This document shows, piece after piece, positions 1 to 7,825 of a stretch of 32,879 bases of DNA (position 1 is its first letter; every line of letters begins with the position of its first letter). The stretch spans positions 1 through 32,879 of the forward strand of contig JAJZBR010000017.1 in NCBI GenBank assembly GCA_021798795.1. The letters are read 5' to 3'. Below the pieces are notes generated by a model, which had not been told where the DNA came from, made no database searches, and was given only the letters and a program-made list of their open reading frames with translations. The stretch is from Pseudomonadota bacterium (GTDB lineage: Bacteria; Pseudomonadota; Gammaproteobacteria; JAKAQQ01). The translations under genes were made by a program, and so were the position numbers.

Positions 1-207
1 CAAACCGAGAACTTGTTCGTTCCCTTCTTCACGACCAAGCCGGGCGGGAGCGGGATCGGCCTTCTGGTCGCGCGAGAAGTAGCCGAGAATCATGGGGGCA
101 GCCTCGAACTCCGCGACCGGGATGACCATAGTGGTGCGATCGCACGACTGCATCTCGCAAAAATGCCACAGGTCACCTGGGTCCGCTACAACCGTCAGAA
201 CCCGTGA
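1..207 (+). CDS. Sensor histidine kinase, C-terminal fragment (5' end outside window)
   Basis: The reading frame is open from base 1 to the TGA at 205-207, so this is the last 68 codons of a gene that starts outside the window. The residues form the end of a histidine-kinase ATP-binding (HATPase_c) domain. An F-box-like FVPFFTTKPGGSG is followed by the G2 box GSGIGLLVAREVAENHGG, then a final beta-strand (ARLHL). The phosphoacceptor histidine and N box lie upstream and are not visible. The wording resembles the NtrY/ZraS-like kinase class, but a fragment this short cannot fix the subfamily. It is followed by 223 non-coding bases and then the DUF4124 gene. Whether it partners NtrC further downstream is only a possibility from proximity. 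Confidence 0.85.
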   Translation, partial: QTENLFVPFFTTKPGGSGIGLLVAREVAENHGGSLELRDRDDHSGAIARLHLAKMPQVTWVRYNRQNP

Positions 208-281
208 TGGTTAGAAGAACTTGCGAAATGTGTGGCGCATTCGAGATCCGCGCGCCTGAGACGCTTACCGGCTAGCGGTGT

Positions 282-301
282 TTCGAGGAGTGATCCTCGA
301 A
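282..301. repeat. Inverted repeat in the gap before the DUF4124 gene
   Basis: TTCGAGGA and TCCTCGAA form a perfect 8-bp stem around a GTGA loop. No T-run follows on the plus strand, so it is not a convincing intrinsic terminator for the kinase gene. It could be an RNA hairpin or an operator. The rest of the 208-430 gap shows no clear promoter; a GATAAT hexamer at 358-363 lacks a -35 partner. Confidence 0.4.
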
Positions 302-430
302 TGGGGTGTTCGAGAGGGAGCCATGAGTTCTCACCCCTACCCCATCGGTTACCTTTCGATAATTGAGGGTTTTCAAGGCCGCTGGCAACGCTGCTTGTCT
401 CCGCTTTCCCCAAGAGGTAAGCTTACGGAC

Positions 431-1024
431 GTGAACCGACGGATCCCACTCACGATCGTTTTGGGGCTTTGCCTCATGGTTACGGCGACGGCCCAGGCCG
501 CCATCTATACCTGGATCGGACCGCATGGGGTGCGACATTATTCCGATGTCCCTCATCCGGGCGCTTCGCGCCTTAGGCTTGGAGCGGGACTCAGCACCTA
601 TACCGTTAAAACGGTGGTCATGCCCGTATCCCCGGCCGAACCCGTCCGTCTGGGTAGGCCCACTCACCCCTACGCCCAGCTCTCGATTCTGAGCCCCACT
701 CCCAATCAATCCCTCTTCAATATCGGGGGTGTTTTGACGGCATCGGTTCAGGTTTCTCCACCTCTTGCAATGGGGGACCGCTTTTTATATCTCCTGGATG
801 GGAGGGCCGAGGGCGGTCCCACGCGACTCACTGCAGAGGTGCTCCATCGGGTCTATCGCGGCACCCACCGGCTCACGGTCGAAATCCTCTCTCCCACGAA
901 CAAGGTCCTGGCACACCGGTCCGTCACGTTTTTCGTCCACCAGCACTCGATACTGGCCGGGCGCCCCTTGCTCGGACCGCCGCTTTTCAAAAATACAGGG
1001 CCGATCAAAGCCATCCCGCATTAA
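431..1024 (+). CDS. DUF4124-domain exported protein
   Basis: A 197-residue protein. I chose GTG at 431 because a purine-rich ribosome binding site (AAGAGG, about 411-417) precedes it and because it gives a clean signal peptide: basic N-terminus, hydrophobic core IVLGLCLMVTATAQA, cleavage near AQA-A. The mature N-terminus begins AIYTWIGPHGVRHYSDVPHP, the DUF4124 signature (usually IYKWVDE.G..HYSD.P). The C-terminal half (about residues 75-185) is predicted beta-rich, with regularly spaced strands, and may be an Ig-like fold. DUF4124 proteins of unknown function commonly lie between glnA and ntrB in gammaproteobacteria, and this one lies directly upstream of ntrB. Its role is unknown; a periplasmic location is inferred from the signal peptide. 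A longer in-frame extension up to 278 exists but lacks a signal sequence. Confidence 0.8.
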   Translation: MNRRIPLTIVLGLCLMVTATAQAAIYTWIGPHGVRHYSDVPHPGASRLRLGAGLSTYTVKTVVMPVSPAEPVRLGRPTHPYAQLSILSPTPNQSLFNIGGVLTASVQVSPPLAMGDRFLYLLDGRAEGGPTRLTAEVLHRVYRGTHRLTVEILSPTNKVLAHRSVTFFVHQHSILAGRPLLGPPLFKNTGPIKAIPH

Positions 1025-1067
1025 CGGGGCGCATAAAGACGCCTTGCAAAAGCCAGTCCGCCTCTTT

Positions 1068-1084
1068 TGCACTATGATGGTGCA
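1068..1084. promoter_or_regulatory. NtrC (NRI) binding site at the ntrB start
   Basis: The 17-bp sequence TGCACTATGATGGTGCA matches the enterobacterial NtrC consensus TGCACCA-N3-TGGTGCA at 13 of 14 specified positions. The right arm is perfect. It ends immediately before the ATG at 1085. In E. coli an NtrC site overlaps the glnL promoter and represses it, so negative autoregulation of ntrBC is the straightforward reading. The TATGAT within the site (1073-1078) could serve as a -10 box, which would make the transcript start at or very near the ATG. Confidence 0.75.
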
Positions 1085-2143
1085 ATGGCTGCGGTCTCAT
1101 ACAGGAACCGGTTCCCGACCGATCTGGCCGTGCTTCTGGACGTTCTGGCCACGGCCATCGTCCGGCTGGATCCTGAACTGCGGATTCTCTACGCCAATGC
1201 CGCGGCAATCGATCTCCTCGAGCTGCCCCACCTCATCGATGGACGTCAGCTGGTTGAGATCCTTTCCGGATTCAAGCCCCTCGCCTCCCTGCTTTTGGAA
1301 CAGATACCGAAGCGCGAGATGCGAACCTACCGCGAAGTCGAAATCAGTCTCGGCAAGCGTTCCATTACCCTCGACTGTGTGGCCACTCCGCTGGGTCTGG
1401 AAGAGCTCATCCTCGAGCTCTATCCGCTCGATCGGCACCTCCTCATCAGTCGCGAGGACGCACTGACCGAACGATACCAGTCCAACCGGATGCTGCTTCT
1501 GCGTCTCGCACATGAAATCAGAAACCCGTTGGGAGGCATGCGAGGTGCCGCCCAGCTCCTGGAATCCGAGCTTCACGATCCGGGTTTGCGCGAGTACACG
1601 AGGATCATTCTCACTGAAGTCGACCGTCTGAACAGCCTCGTCGAAATGCTTCTCGGTCCGTTGAATCCGCCAAAGCCTATCTCGCTCAACATCCATGAGC
1701 CGATTGAGCATGTCCTCAAGCTGGTCGAGGTCGAGCGTCCCCAGGGGCTCCGGTTGAAACGGGATTTCGACCCCTCTCTGCCCGATCTCGTTTTGGATCG
1801 CGATCTTTTGATCCAGGCCCTGATCAATCTCGTACGCAACGCCCGGGAAGCGCTCGCGGATCGAGGCGTCCTCTCGGTCTGCACCCGGATCGAACGCCAG
1901 TATACGATCCAGGGGCGAAGGCATGCCTTGGCCATTCGCGTCGATGTCAAAGACGATGGTCCGGGTGTGCCGGCTCCCCTGCGTGAAAGGCTTTTTCTCC
2001 CGCTCGTGAGTGGCCGGAGCGGCGGATGCGGACTCGGTCTTGCGATCGCCCAGGACCTGATTCAGCGCCAGGGCGGGCTCATCGAGTGGCATAGCCGTCC
2101 CGGCGAAACGGTCTTCTCCCTGCTTCTGCCGCTCGCAAGCTAG
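1085..2143 (+). CDS. glnL: Nitrogen regulation sensor kinase NtrB (NRII)
   Basis: A 352-residue soluble kinase, close to the 349 of E. coli GlnL, that phosphorylates or dephosphorylates NtrC according to PII and nitrogen status. An N-terminal PAS-like domain covers about residues 10-125. The H box is LAHEIRNPLGGMRGAAQLLE with His143. The N box is NLVRNAREAL (about 248-257), the G1 box DVKDDGPGVP (about 287-296), and the G2 region SGRSGGCGLGLAIAQDLI (about 309-326), all in the GlnL style. No membrane segment is present. ATG at 1085 is preferred on length. A TTG at 1067 would add six residues, but it lies inside or just before the NtrC operator, and neither start has a good Shine-Dalgarno. The ntrC gene follows after four bases, so the two are surely co-transcribed. 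Confidence 0.95.
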   Translation: MAAVSYRNRFPTDLAVLLDVLATAIVRLDPELRILYANAAAIDLLELPHLIDGRQLVEILSGFKPLASLLLEQIPKREMRTYREVEISLGKRSITLDCVATPLGLEELILELYPLDRHLLISREDALTERYQSNRMLLLRLAHEIRNPLGGMRGAAQLLESELHDPGLREYTRIILTEVDRLNSLVEMLLGPLNPPKPISLNIHEPIEHVLKLVEVERPQGLRLKRDFDPSLPDLVLDRDLLIQALINLVRNAREALADRGVLSVCTRIERQYTIQGRRHALAIRVDVKDDGPGVPAPLRERLFLPLVSGRSGGCGLGLAIAQDLIQRQGGLIEWHSRPGETVFSLLLPLAS

Positions 2144-2147
2144 CGCC

Positions 2148-3566
2148 ATGCCGACCGATGCTAAAGCCGTCTGGGTCGTCGACGACGACGAGTCCATGCG
2201 TTGGGTACTCGAAAAGGCTCTCCAGAAGCAAGCCTACCGGGTGCGAACCTTCGCCCGGCTGGACGGTCTCCGTGAGGCGCTCGATCGGGAGACTCCAGAC
2301 ACCCTGATCATGGACATCCGCCTCCCCGACGGAGACGGAATCCGGTTTTTGCCGGAATGGATCGGCCGGTACCCGGGTCGACCGGTCATTGTCGTGACGG
2401 CCCACGCCGATTTCCAGAATGCCGTTACGGCGTACGAACAGGGCGCGTTCGAATACCTGCCCAAGCCGGTTGATCTACGCGAACTCATGGCGGTATTGAG
2501 CCGGGCACTCGAGCTCAAGCCAGCCATCTCCGCGCGCCCGGGCACATCCCGACCCCGCTCCCCGCTCATCGGCGCTGCTCCGGCCATGCAGCGGGTCTTC
2601 CGCCAGATCGGACGTCTGGCCCGGAGCGAAGTGAACGTACTGATCAGTGGGGAGTCCGGAACCGGCAAGGAACTCGTGGCTCGTGCACTCCATGCGCACA
2701 GCCCGCGCGCGCGGGGGCCCTTTGTGGCCATCAACGCAGCCGCAATACCTGGAGAACTTCTCGAATCCGAACTCTTCGGCCACGAACGGGGTGCCTTCAC
2801 CGGTGCGGTGGCCGAGCATCGCGGCCGTTTTGAACAGGCCCAGGGCGGGACGTTGTTCTTTGACGAGATCGGAGACATGCCGCTTGCCCTTCAGACCCGG
2901 CTCTTGCGTGTCCTCGCTGAACGCGAGTTCTTTCGCGTGGGTGGGCGCGAATCCATTTCAACCGATTCGCGGATCATGGCGGCGACCCATCAGAATCTCG
3001 AGGATCTGGTACGAGATGGCCGGTTCCGGGAAGATCTCTACCACAGGCTCAACGTCGTAGCGATTCACCTGCCACCGCTTCGCGACCGGGTGAGCGATCT
3101 GCCATTGCTACTGGACCATTTTCTCCACGATGCCGCCCAGGAACTCGGGGCCGCTCCGCCGCGACTCACCCCGGATGCGATGGCCGAACTCAAACGCTGG
3201 CCGTGGCCCGGAAACGTGCGCGAACTCATCAACTTTTGCCGCAAGCTCGCGCTCGAAACACCGGGTCCGGTCGCCTCGCTCGAGGACCTTCTCCCTCTCG
3301 CGCCCCGGGGAGACTCCCCAAAGCCGGATGAGTGGCTGGATGGGTTTCGGATCTGGCTCAAGACGGCATCGGATGGAGCCTTTGCCAGCGTTCTCGGCTC
3401 GGTCGAGCGGGTACTGATCGAGGAGGCTCTCCTGCGCACGGACGGCCACCGCCAGGAGGCAGCCCGCCTTTTGGCCATCGGGCGCAATACGCTGACCCGA
3501 AAGATCGAAAAGCTCGGAACCGATTCGTGTTTTCGGCCACCTGCACGGGACAGAGGCCGGTCATGA
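2148..3566 (+). CDS. glnG: Nitrogen regulation response regulator NtrC (sigma-54 activator)
   Basis: A 472-residue NtrC-family enhancer-binding protein. The receiver domain covers about residues 5-120, with the acidic pocket VVDDDE near 10 and phosphoacceptor Asp56 in TLIMDIRLPDGDG. The central AAA+ domain carries Walker A GESGTGKE (168-175), the sigma-54 contact loop GAFTGA (215-220), Walker B TLFFDEIGD and an arginine-rich sensor segment (GRFREDLYHRLNVV). The C-terminus has a Fis-type helix-turn-helix (EALLRTDGHRQEAARLLAIGRNTLTRKIEKL). All features needed for sigma-54 activation are intact. Its final codons overlap the ATG of the hydrolase gene by four bases (ATGA). The operator at 1068-1084 implies autoregulation. 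Pairing with NtrB next door is secure on family knowledge. Confidence 0.96.
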   Translation: MPTDAKAVWVVDDDESMRWVLEKALQKQAYRVRTFARLDGLREALDRETPDTLIMDIRLPDGDGIRFLPEWIGRYPGRPVIVVTAHADFQNAVTAYEQGAFEYLPKPVDLRELMAVLSRALELKPAISARPGTSRPRSPLIGAAPAMQRVFRQIGRLARSEVNVLISGESGTGKELVARALHAHSPRARGPFVAINAAAIPGELLESELFGHERGAFTGAVAEHRGRFEQAQGGTLFFDEIGDMPLALQTRLLRVLAEREFFRVGGRESISTDSRIMAATHQNLEDLVRDGRFREDLYHRLNVVAIHLPPLRDRVSDLPLLLDHFLHDAAQELGAAPPRLTPDAMAELKRWPWPGNVRELINFCRKLALETPGPVASLEDLLPLAPRGDSPKPDEWLDGFRIWLKTASDGAFASVLGSVERVLIEEALLRTDGHRQEAARLLAIGRNTLTRKIEKLGTDSCFRPPARDRGRS

Positions 3567-4330
3567 TCGCCTGTGAAATCGTTGGATCGGGCGGCCCCTA
3601 TAGCATTTTTGTGCATGGGTGGCTGCGTGCCGGATCCGCATTCGACCCGCTCAAGGCAATCGCTTGTGCGCACTCACAACGCTGGATCCTGGTCGATCTC
3701 AGGGGGTATGGCCGATCGAGGGGAGAGGCAGGGCTTTATACGGTGGATGAGGCCGCCGACGATCTCATCAGGCTGGCGGATGCGCTCGCAATCCCGCGGG
3801 CGCGCTGGGTCGGGCACTCCATGGGTGGACTCATCATCCAGAAGGTGGCAGAAAAGGCTCCCGCAAGGGTCACGGACCTGGTCGGCATCGCACCGGTTCC
3901 CCGATCCGGCATCGCGCTCGATCCGCGCGCACACGAGCTATACGAAGCGTCCTGCCATGATCCGGAAGCCCGGACCCGGATCCTGCGCCATCTTGCGGCC
4001 GGAATCCGGTTCGAACCCCCTCCCGAATCCTGGATTGCGACGAGTTTGCGGGAGACCATTCCCGGCGCGCTCCGTGCCTACCTCGAGTCCTGGGGGCGAG
4101 TGGAGCGGGTGCCGGATCCTGCTCGGCCCTGCCCCATTCCGATGACACTGCTGGTCGGTTCGCGGGATCCGGCGATCACGGATGCTTTGATCGAACGGGA
4201 GTTTGTGCCCGCTTATCCCGCACTCACCATCCACCGGATAGAGGATGCCGGGCATTTCCCGATCGAGGAGCAACCGGATGCCCTATGCGCGTACTTCAGC
4301 CGGTCAAACGAGGCGAGTGGCAGTCAGTAG
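3563..4330 (+). CDS. Alpha/beta hydrolase
   Basis: A 255-residue alpha/beta hydrolase-fold enzyme of about the usual length for single-domain esterases and BioH-like proteins. An oxyanion-hole segment FVHGW lies near residue 16. The nucleophile elbow is GHSMGG with Ser86, the acid is Asp202 in GSRDPAI and the general base is His231 in DAGHFP, so a complete catalytic triad is visible. It has no signal peptide and is probably cytoplasmic. The start is the ATG overlapping the ntrC stop (ATGA), which implies translational coupling to the nitrogen regulator. The substrate is unknown: esterase, thioesterase and BioH-type pimeloyl-ester hydrolysis are all possible. Its 3' end overlaps the convergent mshQ by seven bases, and no terminator lies between them. 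Confidence 0.85.
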   Translation: MIACEIVGSGGPYSIFVHGWLRAGSAFDPLKAIACAHSQRWILVDLRGYGRSRGEAGLYTVDEAADDLIRLADALAIPRARWVGHSMGGLIIQKVAEKAPARVTDLVGIAPVPRSGIALDPRAHELYEASCHDPEARTRILRHLAAGIRFEPPPESWIATSLRETIPGALRAYLESWGRVERVPDPARPCPIPMTLLVGSRDPAITDALIEREFVPAYPALTIHRIEDAGHFPIEEQPDALCAYFSRSNEASGSQ

Positions 4331-7300
4331 ATCTCGTACCAGTAAATCTGGGCGGGGTTCGCGTGATAGAGACCAAAGTTGAGCGTTCCCGCCGGTGCCT
4401 GGTTGTCCTGACCCGTCCCCGCCCAGTCGTATTCAAGCCAGGTGGGCAGGGTCAGGGCTTTGAGGAGGAGCGGTCCGGTCACGTCCGGCGCCTTGAACCA
4501 GAGATTAAAGTTGCCGTTCACGGGCGGTTCGCTGAAATCCTCCCCGGTTTTCCCGCTTCCGCAGGAGAGTCCGCTCTGGTTTCCGGTTTCCCATACACAG
4601 GTGTCGGCGGGGACGATCGGACCCCCCCCCACCGGCTCTGCGAGAGACAGGGTGACTCCCGTCGTGCACTGGTCGTCGGTTGCGGTGACCCAGCCGGTTG
4701 ATGTTCCCAAGTAATACTGGGTCACCATCGGGTCGTTGAGATCGAGTTCCTCGGATCCGTAGGCGTTCGGGATGATGAGCCGTCCCTGCCGGATGGTCGA
4801 GGCATCTCCGGTTGCGAACCCGATCGAGAAGGTGAACGGATTCGGCTGCGAGACGATGCCGTCCGAATCCTCCACGGGAAAACTGACCGTGATGTCGGAA
4901 CTGAAGGGGCTCGCGCTCGGGGCGGGTTGGGCGCCGGTGTCGGGTTGGGTATAGGACAGGGGCCCCGAGAAGGTCGTGGTCACGGCTCCGGGCGTACCCG
5001 GGGTGTTCGAAGTGGTGGGTGGAGCATAGGCGGCTACTCCGGAATCAACCGTCACTCCGAGACTGGATGGGGCATTGGGATCCGCGTAGGTTGGGGCAAT
5101 GGCACCGAGTTTCCACCAGTCTGATCCGGTGCCCGCGGCCGCATAGTTCGTGTAGTCGAGCGTGGTCGCACCTTGCGCGTCGACCGCCGTAATGGTGACC
5201 TGGGGTTGGGTGGAATAGTTGAGCGGTTGTCCGAGATAGCTGAAGCTGCTTCCGCAGCTTGATGCGAAGGCTGGCTGGTTCACCGTCACGTCAAAGTGGT
5301 CGGGTGTAAAGCGCCCCACGAAGCTGCTCGTCGGAAGAGTTCCCGTGTAGTAGCTGTAGCCGATCGCGTTCACGCCGGCGGTATCAAGGTAGTTCGCTCC
5401 CGTCGCTGCGAGCGTCACGCTGCCCACCTCGCTATATTCGAGACTGGAACTACTGCCGGTCCCGCCGGTTACGGTCACTGAGCCGTTCGCGATCGATCCC
5501 AAACTGCCGGCCTTGGGATGGAAGGGGCTTTGGGCCGCGATCGTGACCGGCCAGGAGAAGTGGTTCAGGACGAGGCTCGATGCGGTGTCGATCTTGATGC
5601 CGGATCCGGTGGGCGGCGTGCAGCTCGCCGGACCGGACGGGCCGGGCCCAGGCGGATTGCAGGAATCGGCCGGGGACCAGGCATAGGCGGTCACCGTGGC
5701 CGAAAAGTTCCTTCCGGCTCCGGTGAATACCGGTTCGGTCGGGGATTGGGCACCCGGGTTCCCGCTCACACTGATGAGGAGGTCGTAGGGGATGACCGTG
5801 ATCGGTATGCTGCCGCAGGTTCCCGAGTGGCCTTTGTTGATCTTGCCTAGGCACCAGTTCAGTAAGTATTTGCCGATATCGGTCGTATCCAGGGTGAAAT
5901 CCGCAAGACCCTGTGTAAATGCCAACTTGATATTGGTACCAGATGGCGGAGCAGTCGGCAGTGGATTCACGGTTGAGTTGGTATTGCCCGTCACGCCCGG
6001 CAAAAGGGCGCCCGCGGGCTGATTCGGGGCGAGTGTTAGCCAGACGCTCATATTTTGATTCCCGTGGGTGTTGGTCCTCACGTTGCAACCGTTCATGACG
6101 GTGACGGTCATATCCTGCGGGCGTCCCGCGACGGGCACGGCGAATGCACCGGGCGCGTTCGCGATCGCCAGCGAGCCGTTTTGGAAGGTGATGGGGTTCG
6201 AGGTCGACGCGATACCGGTACCGAAATCCTGGACCGTGACGGTGACGGTCTCGGCGCTGGGATCGGCGAGATTGAGCACGATTTCACCTTGGTCGGCAGG
6301 AACGAACTGGTAGCTCCACTGGGGATAGCCGGTAGTGGGGTTATAGCCGATGAACGTAAGCGTACCTTGGGCCTGGTCGATACTCAGGGTGGCGTTGCCC
6401 GAACCCGAACTGACCGTTATCGTGACGAGTCCCGTGTAGTTCGGGATCACGTTACCAGCCGCATCCAGGGCGGCAATCGTGACGGGAGCGGAGTCGCTCG
6501 CGCAGGTACTGCCGTAGGCTGGCGCCGAGATCGCGAAGTGGTCGAGGAGGTTCGGACTGAAGAGGATCGCTTTGTCGTTCAGCGCCACGATATTATTGGT
6601 ATTTGTGACATAGGGGTAGTTGTAATAGTTGCTCGTCGTATCGATCACCCAGCCGATCGCAGGCAGGTTCCCGTTGGAATCGGTCGGGGGATCGCTCGTG
6701 TTGTTCTCGTACTGGAACGCGAAGGTGCCGTTGGCATAAAGGATCGCCTGCACGCTGAAAGCGGGTGGTGGAGGAAAGCCGGACTGGGGCACGTTGAGCC
6801 AGGTCACGACGAAATACGGTACGCCGGCAGATGTCATTCCGGTTCCATAGAAGACGCCACAGGGGGGATTGGCAGTCGCGGCGCAGAACGTATTTTCAGG
6901 CTTCCCGTTGTATATGGATGGATCCCCGGGATCGAAATCCACGCTGTAGGGAATGATCGTCGTGGTCGGGGTATTGATCGTGTTGCCGGCCGTCGTGGGG
7001 ATCTGGATAAAGGGACCCCCATAACCGCAGGCGCTATTATTGAATTGGAGACGTCCGTTGGCGTCGATCTGGACCGTAGTGTAGGTTGTTCCGCCATAGT
7101 TGAAGCTGAATCCCAGGTTGATCGGCCAGGTGATGTCGTCGTCCGGTGTCGCCCCGTCGTAGGTTCCAGACGTACAGGCCGCCCCGCCCGACCAGGTTCC
7201 TCCGCTGGATCCGGCCACGATCAGGGTTTGCCCCGCGGTATTGATCCAGCCGAAAGTCGTCGGGCTCGCAGCATAGCTCACGATCGCGTGGGCGGGTGTC

Positions 7301-7389
7301 AAAGCCCCCAGAGCGCAGAGGAGGACCACGCCCGAGATGAGGCGGCACCACGAGATTTCCGGGAGCCGGTCAGGTTTCAGGCGGCGCAT
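4324..7389 (-). CDS. mshQ: MSHA pilus locus protein MshQ (large exported adhesin-like protein)
   Basis: A 1021-residue secreted protein at the end of the pilus locus, where MshQ sits in Vibrio and Shewanella. The signal peptide is LISGVVLLCALGALTPAHA. An N-terminal beta-sandwich (about 36-280, nidogen-like in appearance) is followed by repeated bacterial-Ig-like segments, each with DHFA or DHFDV lead-ins and SxCxSxxxxVTIxAxDAxG-type motifs. The C-terminal MshQ/DUF6701 domain ends in LPTWLEYDWAGTGQ and YWYEIY, the usual hallmark. Paired cysteines suggest disulfides. It is predicted to be a surface or pilus-associated adhesin; its exact role in MSHA assembly is not established. A run of nine G residues (coding strand; plus-strand C at 4622-4630) falls near residue 921. 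The start overlaps mshP by 20 bases. Confidence 0.88.
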   Translation of the reverse strand: MRRLKPDRLPEISWCRLISGVVLLCALGALTPAHAIVSYAASPTTFGWINTAGQTLIVAGSSGGTWSGGAACTSGTYDGATPDDDITWPINLGFSFNYGGTTYTTVQIDANGRLQFNNSACGYGGPFIQIPTTAGNTINTPTTTIIPYSVDFDPGDPSIYNGKPENTFCAATANPPCGVFYGTGMTSAGVPYFVVTWLNVPQSGFPPPPAFSVQAILYANGTFAFQYENNTSDPPTDSNGNLPAIGWVIDTTSNYYNYPYVTNTNNIVALNDKAILFSPNLLDHFAISAPAYGSTCASDSAPVTIAALDAAGNVIPNYTGLVTITVSSGSGNATLSIDQAQGTLTFIGYNPTTGYPQWSYQFVPADQGEIVLNLADPSAETVTVTVQDFGTGIASTSNPITFQNGSLAIANAPGAFAVPVAGRPQDMTVTVMNGCNVRTNTHGNQNMSVWLTLAPNQPAGALLPGVTGNTNSTVNPLPTAPPSGTNIKLAFTQGLADFTLDTTDIGKYLLNWCLGKINKGHSGTCGSIPITVIPYDLLISVSGNPGAQSPTEPVFTGAGRNFSATVTAYAWSPADSCNPPGPGPSGPASCTPPTGSGIKIDTASSLVLNHFSWPVTIAAQSPFHPKAGSLGSIANGSVTVTGGTGSSSSLEYSEVGSVTLAATGANYLDTAGVNAIGYSYYTGTLPTSSFVGRFTPDHFDVTVNQPAFASSCGSSFSYLGQPLNYSTQPQVTITAVDAQGATTLDYTNYAAAGTGSDWWKLGAIAPTYADPNAPSSLGVTVDSGVAAYAPPTTSNTPGTPGAVTTTFSGPLSYTQPDTGAQPAPSASPFSSDITVSFPVEDSDGIVSQPNPFTFSIGFATGDASTIRQGRLIIPNAYGSEELDLNDPMVTQYYLGTSTGWVTATDDQCTTGVTLSLAEPVGGGPIVPADTCVWETGNQSGLSCGSGKTGEDFSEPPVNGNFNLWFKAPDVTGPLLLKALTLPTWLEYDWAGTGQDNQAPAGTLNFGLYHANPAQIYWYEIY
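4622..4630. repeat. Nine-base homopolymer inside mshQ
   Basis: Nine consecutive C on the plus strand (G9 in the coding strand) encode the VGGGP stretch near residue 921 of MshQ, just before the C-terminal DUF6701 domain. A one-base slip would remove that domain. Tracts of this type in surface adhesins are classical slipped-strand phase-variation sites. Confidence 0.6.
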
Positions 7390-7825
7390 CGGTTGCGGTG
7401 AAGGCGATCTTGCGTTGAACGAAATCGGGCGTCACTCCGAACGTTCCGTTCGAGGCGTCCGCCTGGATGGCATAGACGTTGAAGGTCGCCCCCCCCTCCG
7501 TATGCGGGGTTGAACTGCAGGTCACGGTCACGGAAAATCCGGAAAGACCCGCTGGGGTCAGGTTGATCGTGGTGGTGGGTGGGCAGGCGTGATTCGTGAG
7601 CGCTTCATGGGCTCCCCACTGGATCCCGCTCTGGGCCGCATCCAGTGCCTCGGCCGCGCGCAGGGCCAAAATCGACGTGGCCTGCCCGGCACCGGTGATT
7701 TCAACCACGAGGAGGGCGAGCGCACCCAGGACCACGATGATGAAAAGCGCGATCAGGATCGAAAATCCGCGCGCCCGGGGCGCTCGCGCGGTACCCTCGA
7801 GTCGTGAGGCGGTTTCAGGGCGCAT
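7370..7825 (-). CDS. mshP: MSHA minor pilin-like protein MshP
   Basis: A 151-residue PilX-like protein. After a basic leader (SRLEGTARAPRARG) comes FSILIALFIIVVLGALALLVV, a type III signal resembling the RGFSL..AL..LVVL pattern of PilX and MshP. It lacks the Glu at +5, as PilX-class proteins often do. The remainder is a short globular domain with two cysteines (residues 84 and 105, approximately). It is probably a low-abundance pilus component processed by the prepilin peptidase, which is not encoded in this window. It overlaps mshO by 11 bases and mshQ by 20, so the cluster is translationally coupled. A run of eight C on the plus strand (7489-7496, G8 in the coding strand) lies in this gene. 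Confidence 0.82.
   Translation of the reverse strand: MRPETASRLEGTARAPRARGFSILIALFIIVVLGALALLVVEITGAGQATSILALRAAEALDAAQSGIQWGAHEALTNHACPPTTTINLTPAGLSGFSVTVTCSSTPHTEGGATFNVYAIQADASNGTFGVTPDFVQRKIAFTATDAPPET

Noticed and set aside
220-243. Possible second NtrC-like site (TGCG...TGGCGCA) before the DUF4124 gene
   Set aside because: Only short outer arms match and the spacing is wrong; much weaker than the site at 1068-1084.
290-302. 13-base match (GTGATCCTCGAAT) between the DUF4124 upstream region and the kamA leader (14155-14167)
   Set aside because: A match of this length is expected several times by chance in a window of this size, and the flanking bases do not agree; not evidence of shared regulation.
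6055-7401. Plus-strand open frame of 448 codons opposite mshQ
   Set aside because: Composition is arginine/glycine/aspartate-rich without domains, signal peptide or good ribosome binding site; it is a shadow of mshQ.
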